Assembly: GCA_001599915.1 (NCBI GenBank)
Contig: BCIG01000001.1
Span: forward strand, 558,001 to 622,000
Reading direction: 5' to 3'
Length of the DNA stretch: 64,000 nucleotides
Source of the DNA: Symbiotaphrina buchneri
Lineage: Eukaryota; Ascomycota; Symbiotaphrinales; Symbiotaphrinaceae
Both the position numbers and the translations under genes were made by a program. Below, piece after piece: positions 24,101 to 36,000 of this stretch. The notes under the pieces are model-generated. The model was not told where the DNA came from, made no database searches, and saw nothing but the letters and a program-made list of their open reading frames with translations. The stretch's first letter is position 1, and every line of letters starts with the position of its first letter.

Positions 24101-24494
24101 AGGCGTGGGGCGAGGAAGCGGCCTCTGGGGATGAGGGCGGGGAAGTTGCGGTGGAGAGGCCGAGGAGGCTCTGGCTGTTCCTCGTCCTGACCTGCCTTCG
24201 GTTGGGGGGTTAGGGCTGGGGACGGCCTTATTAATTTTTTATAAGCTATCCCCAATGCCCCGGCAGTGGTGAAATAGGCGGCTAACTTCACAAGCAGGTC
24301 CTCGAGAGCTAGGAGTCAGGATGGAGACAATCAATGAGTCCAACAGAGAATGGAAATATATGATGCTGGATAACCAATGCTACCATCACCAGGTCCGGCT
24401 GATGTCCCCGTGAAATGCCCAAGATGGTAAAATGAACCCCAAATAACGCCGTTCCCTCCTCCGATGAAGTCCAGTGTCCCCGTACCTCACAGCA
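21167..24494. other. 3.3-kb region without a supported gene
   Basis: The longest gap in the window. Open frames reach 186 codons (22743-23303, plus) and 165 codons (23794-24291, minus) but share no motif with known families. A 63-codon minus frame (21367-21558) begins MNMSLQDDDLDALRRQSEL and could be a small gene or an exon. The DNA is ordinary in composition with no repeats or transposon ends. It may hold long UTRs, a lineage-specific gene or non-coding transcripts. Confidence 0.45.
23794..24291 (-). CDS. Unrecognised open frame, doubtful
   Basis: A 165-codon frame starting MKLAAYFTTAGALGIAYKK, a plausible short hydrophobic leader, then Pro- and Arg-rich sequence without recognisable domains. 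The GC-rich stretch near 23870-24080 is open in several frames, so the open frame may be chance. It lies tail-side of MCH1 on the same strand. Listed only because it is the best candidate in a long empty region. Confidence 0.2.
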   Translation of the reverse strand: MKLAAYFTTAGALGIAYKKLIRPSPALTPQPKAGQDEEQPEPPRPLHRNFPALIPRGRFLAPRLRTTIPRHQWLQLTPTPPPFCSAPAAYRPHHLSRVHPRQLVPHPQSTPDASATHPPRRQRGPELFRATRQAGQALSFEPHTREVPTWMPLVLEVAASTTPLE

Positions 24495-26431
24495 TCAGAC
24501 TGCGATCCCCCTCTGACTCCACCCGCCCGGCCCCTTCCAGGCCCAAACCCACAGTCCGCAGGCAACCCACGTGCTTACAGCCATGGCCCAAAATGTAGGC
24601 GCGTAGCACGCGGTGCCGTAACACAAGACATCCTCCACCAGCCCTCCCACGGCTCCTTCGCCGCTCCGCCTGGCCGCCCAGTCATACACGGCGCTGTAGA
24701 CCAGGCCCCAGACGGTGGCGCCGCCGGCGGGCACCATGGCCACGATGCCCCAGTTGGTGCCGAAGTTCTCGACGCCCCAGACGACGCTGATGATGATGGG
24801 CGCAAGGGAGAAGGCCGCGCCGTAGCCGGCACCGATGAGCGCCGAGACGAGGCTGAAGAGGGACGGCGTCGACTGCACGGCGCCGGAGGCGAGCAAGGTT
24901 TGCCCCGTCGAGAGGAGCAGGGCAGAGCCGAGGAGGAAGGCGACGCGGGAGATGGAGATGCGGGAGCGCGGCGGAGGGGACCAGGAGATGGAGGAGGGGG
25001 AGAGGGGGCCGTAGGCTGGGCGTGGAGGTTGCGCGTGCGGCGCGAGCAGGTCGGTGAAGGTGCCGACGAAGATGCGCGCGAGGGTCGATGTGACGGCGAT
25101 GATGGAGACGTGGGTTGCTGGTGTCGTCGTGGATGGTTCGCCCGGGCGTGTGAGCGTGTTGAGGATAGTGCCCATCTGCACTGTCGGTCAGTGGCTAAGG
25201 AAGTGTAGCATAGGGCAAGAGGGGACGTACATTATTGATGAAAGCCTCGCCAGGCCCGGTGACGAGGAAGAAGCCTGCAGCGAGCCACCACATGGTGTGA
25301 TCGGCGAGGAATCGGCGCGTCTCCGAGTTGAGCAGCCACGTCTTCTTGCGGCTCTCTTCTTCGTGCCGTCTCTTTGCTTCCTCGGCATCCTGCCGCACCG
25401 TAGCAAGTTCCTCTTCGGATAGTCTACGTGCGCCGTCCAGTGTACCATAGCCGTACCGTTGCACGGCCGCGCGCTGGAAAAACTCGCTTTCTTCCAAGAG
25501 GCCGCTCCGCTCGAGCTGGTCTACAGCACGGTCAATGAGCGCCTCCTCATCGACGATCCGGAGGCCGAAGAAGCCAATCACTCCTACTATAAGGAGCAGG
25601 ATAGCAAGAAACAGAAAGAAAAGAAAGACGTCCACGTCTCCGTCCCGACCGTCCGACCTTCTTTCGTACAGCATCCGACTCGCAACCTGGCTCTGCCACA
25701 TGCCACTGAGGCCGAAAGCTGCGATTGGAAAGGCTAAGGCAACGCCCTTGTTGCGGCCACGACCGAAATTCTTCGCGCAAGTGGTCACTGCGGACAGGTA
25801 CATGCAACTCGTCGCCATGCCGATGCCGACAAACGCCACCACCATGGAGGCAAACGGAAACCCATCTCCGCCCGACGATGGCGGTATTCCCGCGCGGTAA
25901 GTCAACGCAGCGAGTAAGTACCCAAAGCCGAAGAATACCCCGGCGAGCAGCGAGAGCACGCCTGGGTTATATCGATCGCAGAGGAGGCCGAACAGGGGGA
26001 CGGGCAGGTACAGGCCAAGCTCCGCGGCAATGGAGACGAAGTTGACCTGGAGCTGAGTGTAGCGCAGACGGGAGAGGAAGAGATGGCCATAGAGCGAGTA
26101 AGCCGTGATTGAGCCCGCACAAAGACTGTATAGATAGATATTTATCAGTTATGTCTCTATCGATGAACGTGGATTGGGTTGGAGAGAAGTACCAGCTTAG
26201 GATGGCACAGGCAAAGCTCAAGTAGCGGATTGTCTCCCTTGCTTTCGAGGCAGTGCCTCGGTCACTATCATCCTCACCACCAGAAGATGTGCTGAGCAAG
26301 CTCTCCTCTTCTTCCGCTGGTCGCAAGCTGGGGCCCGATCCGTCTGGGTGTTCGTTGCCGTCTATCAGCGGCTTCCGGACGTCGTCGTCGCGATTCCCGA
26401 ATGGCTTCCCGTTGCCTGCCGGAACAGCCAT
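24495..26431 (-). CDS. MCH1: MFS transporter MCH1 (monocarboxylate-transporter-like)
   Basis: Three exons: 26193-26431, 25231-26125 and 24495-25175 (604 residues). The disordered acidic N-terminus carries a LLSTSS-type motif. Twelve hydrophobic segments follow. Between TM4 and TM5 the cycle includes LCDRYNPGVLSLLAG, then CAKNFGRGRNKGVALAFP, both typical of the Nodulin/Mch1 branch. A ~110-residue charged loop separates the two halves, which is normal for Mch1. The later motif GAGYGAAFSLAPIIISVVWG fits the second half. Yeast Mch1 sits in the vacuolar membrane; its substrate is unknown despite the name. Intron borders are GTACTT...CAG and GTACGT...CAG with matching phase. The 3' exon is very rich in G/C-ending codons and has a 244-codon antisense open frame. 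Confidence 0.9.
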
Positions 26432-27187
26432 CTTGGGCTTTAATCATATGAGACAGACCTGGAATCGCTAGCCTTCATACATGAATGGAGCTCAGCCAAG
26501 TAGATGGATATGTCAGATGTGTCAGGGTCCGGTGTTGTTGTAGCCATGACGGCCAAGTCACAGGTCCAGTTGAGACGCATCTGCGCATGACGCATCCGGC
26601 AGTGGGTAATCCCGACGCCGAGTTGGCAGGCACGCTAAGCCTGGCCCCTGAGCGGCCCCTGCCCCTGAGAATTTACATGTTCAAAAACCACAATAGACAT
26701 CAAGCAAGGCATGTTTCATATAGGTCACTATCTCTAGTGACGGCGCGAAAAATACTACATCATTCGACGTGGGTGGCTATACTTCTTTTCCTTTTCGACT
26801 GCATTACGGAGGAGCTGAATAAATTAATTATCAATTCATCCGCAAACTGCGAACCATAGGAGACCAGAAGGTGGTCAAGGGAGAACATCATTGCTGGAGA
26901 GCATTTTGCTACTGGGAAGACAATGTCCCTCATTTATGGTACACGAAGTAGAAAGGTGCAAACGCCAGCCAGTGCCCCCGAGGTATCTATAGCCCGACAC
27001 CGAAAGCAATGCAATGACACCTTAGCCATGCCGCGGTTCGAGGATGCAGCAATCATCTGCCAGACGCCTGCATATAAACATCAACGTATAAAAAGAATGT
27101 TGGTTCTGTTGCTTTCATGGAGCATTGCTATCAGGTGCTGCTCCATAGCCTTGCCCGGACAATGTATTGTTGTCGTTCATCCCCGAC
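26432..27187. other. Spacer between MCH1 start and KCS1 stop
   Basis: Holds the MCH1 promoter and KCS1 3' UTR. Plus-strand open frames of 115-124 codons here lack motifs and are not called. Confidence 0.45.
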
Positions 27188-30100
27188 CTAATAACTCACG
27201 TTGCCGGGATCCTCATCCACTACGGCATCGAACCTTCCCGCGGCTGTGGATCCTCGTCCAGTGCCCGTAGGTTCCAGGGTCAAATCATCTCCTTCACCTC
27301 GCTCAACCCATTCATTCTCGTTGATTTCATTCCAGATCCGCTGAAAATACATTCTCAACGACCTCAATCCGCGAAGATAGCCACGGTCAACGCCTTTGGG
27401 ATCCTTCGGCGGACAAGGCACGTCTTTTGGAATTCCATCCTCGGCGGTCACACAGTTGGCAAAGTCGACAATCTTCAGTGAGATTTCTGATCGTTTCCAG
27501 CTCTCCTCTTTCTTCGTCTTCGGCGATGAACCACCCTTTTCTGGCCCTTGGGTCTCGTCCTCTTCAATTGTGGTCAGTGGAGGATCGCCATCATAGAGCA
27601 TGAGGAGGCTGCTAGCGTAAAAGCGATACCCAGGCAATCTCCGAACGATGCTTTCGAGTTTTGCCAACTTCTCAAGGATGACTGGAATATGCCTGCGAGC
27701 CCCATCATAGCCAACACCATCGTACAAAAAGCGGGTCAAGGCATCTTGAAATTCGCGGCCAGCCTTGAGATCCCGTCCAGAGTACTTGTCCTCGAAAAGG
27801 TACGTCTGCTTCTTTACGTTCCAGACTTGCATACCACAGATCCTGACACCCAGCTCCCTGGAGGTGGTCATTTGGCATTTCCGTTGCTGCGACCGCTGTT
27901 TCTTCTCACTGGCATCTAAACCGTATTGCCGAGTGCCCATCTTCAAATCCAACACGCATGGTCGATTCATACCAGCAGTGAGGTCTTCAAGTAGAAGAAA
28001 GTGCTGGACCCGCTCATTGGGATTCGATTGCGCCTCCTTCGGGTTAGCTGGTCGACTTGACAAAGCTAAATCATGGTCGGTGTCTCGCTCTTCCTCGTGT
28101 TTCTGTGCCTTATCGGACGCGCCTGTTTCGGATTTTGGGGCAGCAGGTCGCGTCATAGACAGGAAACCTAGCTTCCCAGCAGTACTAGGCGCTGATGTAG
28201 AAAGATTCGGCCTGCCAGGCTCTTCATCCATCTTGAACAAGTCATCCTCTTTGTCTCCACCATAACCGTCATCTTCGTAGTAGGTAAGCTCACTGCGCTT
28301 GTTGCTATCCACATTACCCAGCCGGCGGAGACCACTTCCCGAATGACGACGTCTAGGAACCGGGCTCGCCGGAGATCTCCCGCTGTTGGCGCCTGCTGAT
28401 ATCCCACTGGGGACACTCTCATTCATCGACTGAAGTCCAGCATTCAGCGACTGAGGTTGCAAAGATTTGGGTCGTCCACGAGTCTTCGCATCCGCCCCTT
28501 CTCCCTTCTGTCCTCCAAGCTTTGATTGATCAGAAGATCCCTGATCCGAGACCATGCTGGTCATGTCCGTAGTACTCCGCCGAGGTGTAGACACAGCTGA
28601 GGTTGACGAAGAAGTGGGGCGGCTGTCGGAAGGCTTGGAGGAATCAATCGAGGAATGATTGCGACCGAAACGTCGATGACGATGGTGATGGATAGGAGGC
28701 GGCGAGAACACTTCTCGCAACACTTGCTCCTGAAGCTTTCGATTTACCGAAGTTGCTCCCCAGCTGGACGGTTGGCTACAAGACGAAGAAGGAACTTCTA
28801 GCCTTGATAGAGCATTCTGACCATGTCTTGCATTTTCCACCTGCCCAGCATTGTCGCTCTGTCTTCCTTGACTACCTTGATTGGAACCAAGGGCAGACGC
28901 CATCTTTGTTCGGGTAGAACGCCCAGGAATACGAAAAAGGTTTTCAGGGATAATATGCCTATTGTTCTCGAAAATGACTTGAGGCACTTGGTTTGGAAAT
29001 GTCTGAGAATGGCTGACTACGCGATACTGATCGCGCAAAGCTTCTTGCAGTTCCTTATCATCCGAACGCGAACTTGTGATGCCTTGATCTTTGTTCACCG
29101 CTTGCTGCTCCGCTTCTGGTTTGACGCCTTCCACGTTGTCCTTTTTGTTTTTTGAGACCTTTCGATAGGTAACATTGAGCACCCCAATATACCTAAAACA
29201 AAATTAAAAGCGTTTCGTTAGCAACATTGAATATATGGGGTACCGCGGCGGAGAATAATATGGTGCAGCTTTTGCTGGGATCTCAGCTTCAAGCCCAGAA
29301 AGGGGCAGAAGTAAAAGAGATTGGCAGGCTTACCTCGGAAGGAATTCCAAGAGTTCTGGGTGGTTCCTCTCGACAGTCTCGTAAAACTCATTCTCCCGAT
29401 TGTTGAGCTGTTTACATACAGCTCTTTTCGAGAAGCGGAAAACCGTGGTATGACCACCGACCTGGTGATTGTATGGTTTCAATTCAACCGCTCCCAATGG
29501 AGCTGGACGGTGATCGCGACTCTTACGATACCTCTTCATAGGTGTACGGGCTACTGGGGTTGCCGTGGGCGTTGTCTCGTGATCATCAGTGAGGCTGGAC
29601 ACTTCATCATGAGTATGCGATAGCTCATCCACCGACTCGTACTCAGACTCTGACGCTGTTGTGGAGGGTCCATGTTCAGATGAGACACGCGAAAGATGAC
29701 CACTTTCAGGAGAAGATAACTTGGAAAGATGTAGATCTCCATGCAAATGGTTGCTTGCTTTCTCGGACTCGATCGTGATGTCAATCTCACTCTCGTCATT
29801 CTGCTCCTGACTCTCCAACCCAAAGCTTGCCTTACGCTCCCTTGGCTTGGATGCCTTATGCTTCTCAGATTCTTCAACCAAGCTGGCATCTAAGGCCGAG
29901 TCATCGTCCAGAGAGGATGGTGAAGGGGCGGCATGTGGAATGTAAAGAGCGGAAGATATCTGCTCCTTATCCGAGTCATCATCCTTATCATCCACATCTG
30001 CAGCAATGAGCTTTTCCACCGGCTTCGACTTGAGGAACTCATGCTCGCGACTTGAAATTTGTGCCTTTGACCGTGAGAAACCTTCAGACAAAGCTCTCTC

Positions 30101-31444
30101 CGATTCGGTGGTAGGAATACTTTTCGAGAAAGAGGTGCCATGACCTGGACCTGGAGTAAGATTATGGTGGCTTCGTATTTCTTCAAGCAGGCGCCATGGG
30201 AGCGTCTGCGTCACCTGGCCCTGAGAGGCTCTCGTGTCGATAGTATCCCTAAGGGAGTCACGGTCAGTCTTCAGACCGACGGCAGGCCGGACCGATGTAG
30301 CGATCATGGGGTGCTCGATAGCGTTTGGACTATGTTCCGTCTTTGACTTGGCGGCGCGTGTATCTTCAGCAGAGAGACCTCGGGAAACAGATGGACGTAA
30401 TGACCCAGTGTCCTTTTGAGCTGTGCTTGTAACACCTTTCTCACTTCTTGCAGAACTCTCAGTACGGGCTCTCTTCTCCTGTGCAGCGCCTTCAGTTGTG
30501 ATGCCTAGCCCGCTTGTTGCAGAAGATTCCTCCGGTCGACGATCTTCCGGCCGTTTATGATCCGGCGGCCCTATGTTTTCCTTGAACAGGCCCAGATAGT
30601 GACTCGCCTTGCGACTTCTTGTGTTACCTCCAGCTTCGGTATTGGTCAATGTAGCCTGAATCTTATTTTCGACACGCGCGTGGTGCGAGCCGTGGCTCCA
30701 TTCCTGTTCAGTGCCCAAGGACCATGGTCGCTCGACTCGCTTGCCTTCTGCAGCGTCATGCAACGACGAACCAGTCGGCCGCTCTATACGCAAGTCTGAT
30801 GCTTCCGGGGTCAACGTGCCGCTGGATGATTTGCTGGGATGAGCCGGACGGGTCGTCGGACTGTTGACAGGGCTGATGAAGGGTGGTAGACCGTGGATTA
30901 TGTGTCCACGTGGTGTTCGTTCGAATTCGGAGGTGTTACGATCCAACTTCGGGGAAGGAAGAAGTTTGCGTCGAGGAGACGTAAACACTGGATCCACGGA
31001 CAAGTGTCCAGCTACTTGACGCTCAATTGATCGTGATGGCGACGCCAGCTTGTCAAGTTTCAGGGGCGACGCAGGAGAAGCAGGTTGTTGTGGTTCGGGC
31101 AATGCCATGCGTCGTTTGGAGTTCGCAACGTCATTGTTGTCTGGAGGAGCCTCTGGTGACGCTTGTGGTGAGTGCTCAGCGGTGTCCGAAATCAAATAGT
31201 TTGTGGCAAAGATGCTGTCCCGCTCTGACAACGGCGCCTGCTCCCGTCGAGTTTTCACGGCAGTATTGATCTGTGGTACTGTCCTTGGAAAGGATTCAGT
31301 CCGACGAGGAGCAGCCAGCGGTGGGTCTGCCGGTCGCCCATCGGTGGAGGAGGAGACATTTTGAAGGTCTCTTTTGGAGGCGGGTGCGTTACTCACCGCT
31401 GCGGTGGACGCAGCACGTTCAGGACCAGGAGAGGGCTCTGACAT
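27188..31444 (-). CDS. KCS1: Inositol hexakisphosphate kinase KCS1
   Basis: Two exons: 29334-31444 and 27188-29192 (1,371 residues), with a GTAAGC...TTTTAG intron between EFLP and YIGVLNV. KCS1 phosphorylates InsP6 and InsP5 to make inositol pyrophosphates such as 5-InsP7. The first ~640 residues are disordered. [18 protein letters not shown] (~655) is the conserved N-terminal lobe. The IPK signature [14 protein letters not shown] (P-x-x-x-D-x-K-x-G) lies at ~1,114, the SSLL catalytic-lobe motif at ~1,231 and the metal-binding IVDFA at ~1,278. A long disordered linker separates the lobes, as in fungal Kcs1. The reading frame continues upstream without ATG; the first ATG (MSEPSPG) is at 31444. 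InsP7 is the ligand of SPX domains such as that of GDE1 in this window. Confidence 0.95.
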
Positions 31445-33087
31445 GAGGCGGACATTGATTTGATTGACCGCTGACGGAGGGCGTGAGGAATCTATTCGAT
31501 GCCAGCGCTTCCTGGCTTTCTGGGCTGCGGTTTGGCGTGTGGAAGACAAGAGGAGGGATGGAAATCTCCGGTTCGTCCAGATAAGGTAGGAGCCACTCGA
31601 TGGCCGATGCCACTACAAACCGTACTACTTCGTACTACCGCGGATTTGCCTAGCGAGCGAGGTATCCCCTCGCTGGTCCCGAATGCAATCCACAAACGGC
31701 TTTTGTCGGTGGATGATAGATTGGTTTAATTGTTTTTATTTTTATCAAGAGCAAGCAGGCCTGCTGTTAGGGCTAATGCAGGGGTCGCTGCCGTTTTTTT
31801 CTTTGGGTGCCTGAACTGCAAAATCTGCACTGTCGCTCTTCTTTTCTCCTCACCGCTGTTGATGTGTTTGTATCGTAGCGATCGATGGGGGGAAAGTGCA
31901 AAAGACCATCGGAAAAAGGAACCAACGAATCCGGCATCTTTATTTCGCCAAGAATTTAAGTCCACTAAGCCCCATAGGCTCTAGCCTTTCATCCGTTGTC
32001 TCTGCCGAGTCGAGCTACTTGTTGCCTCATATGTCATCCGCAGTCATCGCAAGTACCCTGATGGATACTCCTGTCAAAGCCAAAATATCGAGTAAACAGC
32101 TTCGATTTGAACATCTTCAGTTCCTTTCCCCTGTGATAGGTAACACCTTAAGGTACGAGTACCTAGCTTCTGCCAGCATTCCCCTGTAATTATTATCAAT
32201 ATCAACAAACCAAGTCCCGCCAACCAGCCGCTCGCCATTCCGCTTCTCCCAAACACCGCAGACCGTCTCCGGAGTTCGTAGATCCCGCATCCAAATTTAT
32301 ATCCAATCGAACGTCGTAGATCACAACGTGCTTCGTCTGATGGATCGCGTCCCAACCCGGCGGCCACAACGGCGACGTCAAGGACCCAACGTCAGTCTCC
32401 TGAAATGATGCCCCCTAGCCCAGCAAGGTCCTAATTCGAAACGCCGTTCCTGCTTCCCCGGAAGCTTCTTGTCGCTCGGACCCATCAGCCCGCATCCGTC
32501 TCCCGTGTCGTGTCTCCTGGGACCGGGCTGATGTCTAGACCGCGTCGCCCTATTGGTGTAAGACCTAGTGGGCTCCATCGAGCAAAACACTCGTATCTAG
32601 ATGATGAAGTTGCAAACGGCTCGAGAGGAAGTGGCATGGAAAGGGTCAGACTTGATAACTCTCATTTTACGTGATAGGAGTAGACCTAGCGTTTCAACGC
32701 AGCCATACTCCAAAATCCTACAATTTACAAGGGCAAAGCCCCTGGCGCTGAAGCATGTGAATCGTTTATTCCATTCTTAGCTCGTCGTTGCTAGTAATGC
32801 AGGCGCAGTGCATGAAAAATAACAAATGCTGAAAAAGGAGGGTATATGTGCATCATCAAGCCACCAGCATTGCTGTGGCTGCTAGGTAAATCTGCAAAAC
32901 CAAGCCCAAAACATCGGAAGGCGCCTCGGACGGTAGAAAAGTCCAAAAGAGATCTACAGGTCTTTGAGGATGCAGCTAGAACCGCCGCCCGCCAGGAGAA
33001 GCGTCCTTGATATCATGCAGAGCGGAAACCGGGTACTTCCAAACTTCCAACGATCAATCAGCATGGGCGGCCGCACCTGCAGCTGCC
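31445..33087. other. 1.6-kb spacer upstream of KCS1
   Basis: Probably the KCS1 promoter and 5' leader on the left and the 3' UTR of the TBC gene on the right. Open frames are all short (97 codons or less) and overlap each other. A T-rich tract lies near 31730-31810. Nothing else is seen. Confidence 0.45.
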
Positions 33088-36000
33088 CTAAGCATCGACA
33101 CCATTTGTCCTACTATGAGGAGTCACATTCTCCTTGGACATCTTCGAAGCATCTGACCGCCTCTTCTGTCGTGTCTCCGTCCTGGCAATCTCTCGCTGTC
33201 GCATAAGCTCGCGCTCTTCTTCCACCGCCTTGCGTCTCCGTTCTTCCACTTCTTGCCGCCGCACCACCTTCTTCAACGCCTCACTTGCATTGATCAACCC
33301 ATCGATACTAATGGCGTGGTTGGTCATATTATGATTGATGTAGCTGTATACCCCGGCCGGTGATTTCTCTTCCAATAGCTGCGCCTCGTTGAGCTTCAGC
33401 AAAGCCAGTGCGACCTGGAACAAAAACGTGCTGCCGTCATTGGTGCAGAGGACAACATCCCAAACACGATACAGTGCTTCGGCAGAAAGACAGTCGGTGA
33501 AGACGGACAGGAACCACTGGAAGGTCATGGCTTCCAACTCAATTCCCAATGATTCCAGGTGGGCAGAGAGCTTCGGCAGGACCTCCGTGACATATTGTCG
33601 AAGTACTTGTTGATCGGCTCTTGAAGCTAACAGAGAATGGTCGTAGTAGCTTGGAGGAAGGATATGTTCGATCATACTGGCAAGTACCCAAAAGGCATCC
33701 TCTGCGGTTGGCATGATCAGAAGCAACGAGCCAGCAATAAGGTTCATGCCTTGGCAATACCCAACCTCAGGATTGCTTCTAGAATAAGCAATGAGTACCT
33801 CGTTCAGTTTCTGTACCCCTGGTCCTTCACGGAAGAAGACGTTGTCGGTCAATGTCCGGTGAATATCCATCTGAATCTGGGACAATATGGTCGGATCATC
33901 AGTCCCATTCTGCACCAGATCATCGTAATAGCCAGGAACCCGCATGGCCGCCGCACCACTGCACTCTGCCCAGATCTTTGCGCGAAGGGTCACCGGAATG
34001 CCTCCTAATACGAGACGGTAGAATTCATTCCATTTGGCACGACCAACTTTGCCTTTATTGCCCAACCCCGCCACCCCAATCATTTCACCGTCCGTGATCG
34101 ATGTCTCTGGCATCATTGTCTTGTGTGTTCGTCCTTCAATGAGCAGGGCAGCTTCTCCCTCTCGCTTTCTTTCAGCACGGACCTTGCGAAGGAATTCATT
34201 CCATTTAATTGTCTTGTCCCGTTGAATGGAGTCATGTAGTTCAGTTAACTGATCTAACAGAAGCTTAGCTGGTTCATTCTCTCCACCAAAGGATGACGTT
34301 GGAGTCGTAGTGCCGGACTTTGTCGACCTTGAAAATTCGGCATTCTCAGACACAATGTGTGCCGCAGCTGGTTCCGGGTTGACACTGACTGATGGAATAG
34401 ATCCCTGATGCTGGAACTTCACCTGAGACAGTCGAGGAGTGTCTTCTGAATCCGCAGTCTCTAGGTTGGTTATGGGAGCGGCCGACGGTGTGTGCGAAAG
34501 GAGTTCGGTTGGGAACGTCGCGGTTCTCAAATAATCCTGCCATCTTTTCCTTGGCTTGTTGTTATCCTCAGTCGAGAGTGGAGTGTCTGGACGAGATGGT
34601 TCCTGGGGGCTTGATTCGGCCTCAGCTTCATCCTCATCATCGCTAGGCACATGAATCGAATCACGCCCCACACTAAGCATTTCCTTGTTTGTACTGGCTC
34701 GACGGTTCATGCGTGCAGTCTCCGAGGCTTCCTGCTGTCGCAGGTTTCGGTTTTGATCATAGATAAACCCAAACCGATCAGTCAAGTGATCTGTTGACCT
34801 ATAGCCGCCATATTGGCTCAAACTTGGCGGTAAAATATCCGGATCCACGATGGAGTCCATTTCCACAGGCCCAGAACTATTCGCTGCCTGCAATGAACTG
34901 CTTGGCGGACTTCCAATAGGAAAGATCCCTAACCCACTTGAGCGAGCAGACTCAGGAGACGCTGCTTTCATCGTATCCCTACGTCCGGTTGCGCTGGACT
35001 GCAAAGATCGGCGAGCAACTTCAGACTGGGAGTAGACTCTTGTCAATGCCGCTCGAGCAGGGCTTTGTGTCTTGCCTGAGACTGTAGAAGTATCTTCTAC
35101 ATCCAGATGTACGCCATCCACAGTTGTAGCAGCTCTTCCTCTTCCGACTCTGTGGGATTCGTCCTCACGCGCTGTTTGCGAGCCACCTGCCACAAGTTTA
35201 AGCGCCCAAGAAGCAACCGAGGAGGAGGATTTCCGAGATGTTATAGATGCGTCATCTTTTCCCTGTCCTGCTGGCGGTTGAAACAGATCATTCTCTAGGC
35301 GCTTCCGTCTTGCAGCAGCGGTCCCGAGAGCAGCTGTAGCAGCACCATTTTTGGAGACCGTTAGATCGCCAGTGCTTGCAGCAGGCTTGCGGCTCGTAGT
35401 CGTCCCGCCCCAGATATAACTCTTCCAACCTTTCGAAGTCCCAGTAGCGGTTCCATCATGCTTAGGTGCCGCCGAATTTTGATCTTCATTTGTTCCAGAA
35501 GCCACAGAAGTAGCCCTAATGGTAGCTTGGTGATCTTCCTCATCTCCAAGCGCCAGACTTGAGGAGTCTCCTTCTTCCGGATGTAGGGTATCATTCATTG
35601 CTTGGTCCATCATATCACCTAACGTTCCTGGGGCGGAGAGGACGCTATCTGCCCCAGATGCCTTCCGCCCGGACACTTGTTTCGACTGACTGCCAGCAGC
35701 ATCTGCAGCCGCCGCCTCCATGGCCTTTTCCAAGTCCCGTAATCTTGCTTCAATATCGAAGTTTGACACCTCGCATTCCCTCAGCATCTTCTTCAACACC
35801 CGCTCACGCTCTTCGGCTCGTCTACGTAAAGCCGTTATCTGCGCATCTCTTTGTGCCAAGTCCTCCGCCAACTGTCTAACCATGGCGACAGCTCCATTCT
35901 TGGCTATCAGCCGTTCAATATGTTCGTCACTGGTCTGATGCAACGAGCCAGGGACATCGCGCACGCTCACAGGCGAGTCATCGAAGAGGGCCGAGCGTTG

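Noticed and set aside
24474-25208. 244-codon plus-strand frame rich in Gly, Asp and Arg
   Set aside because: Antisense to the GC-rich 3' exon of MCH1; composition is typical of a shadow frame.
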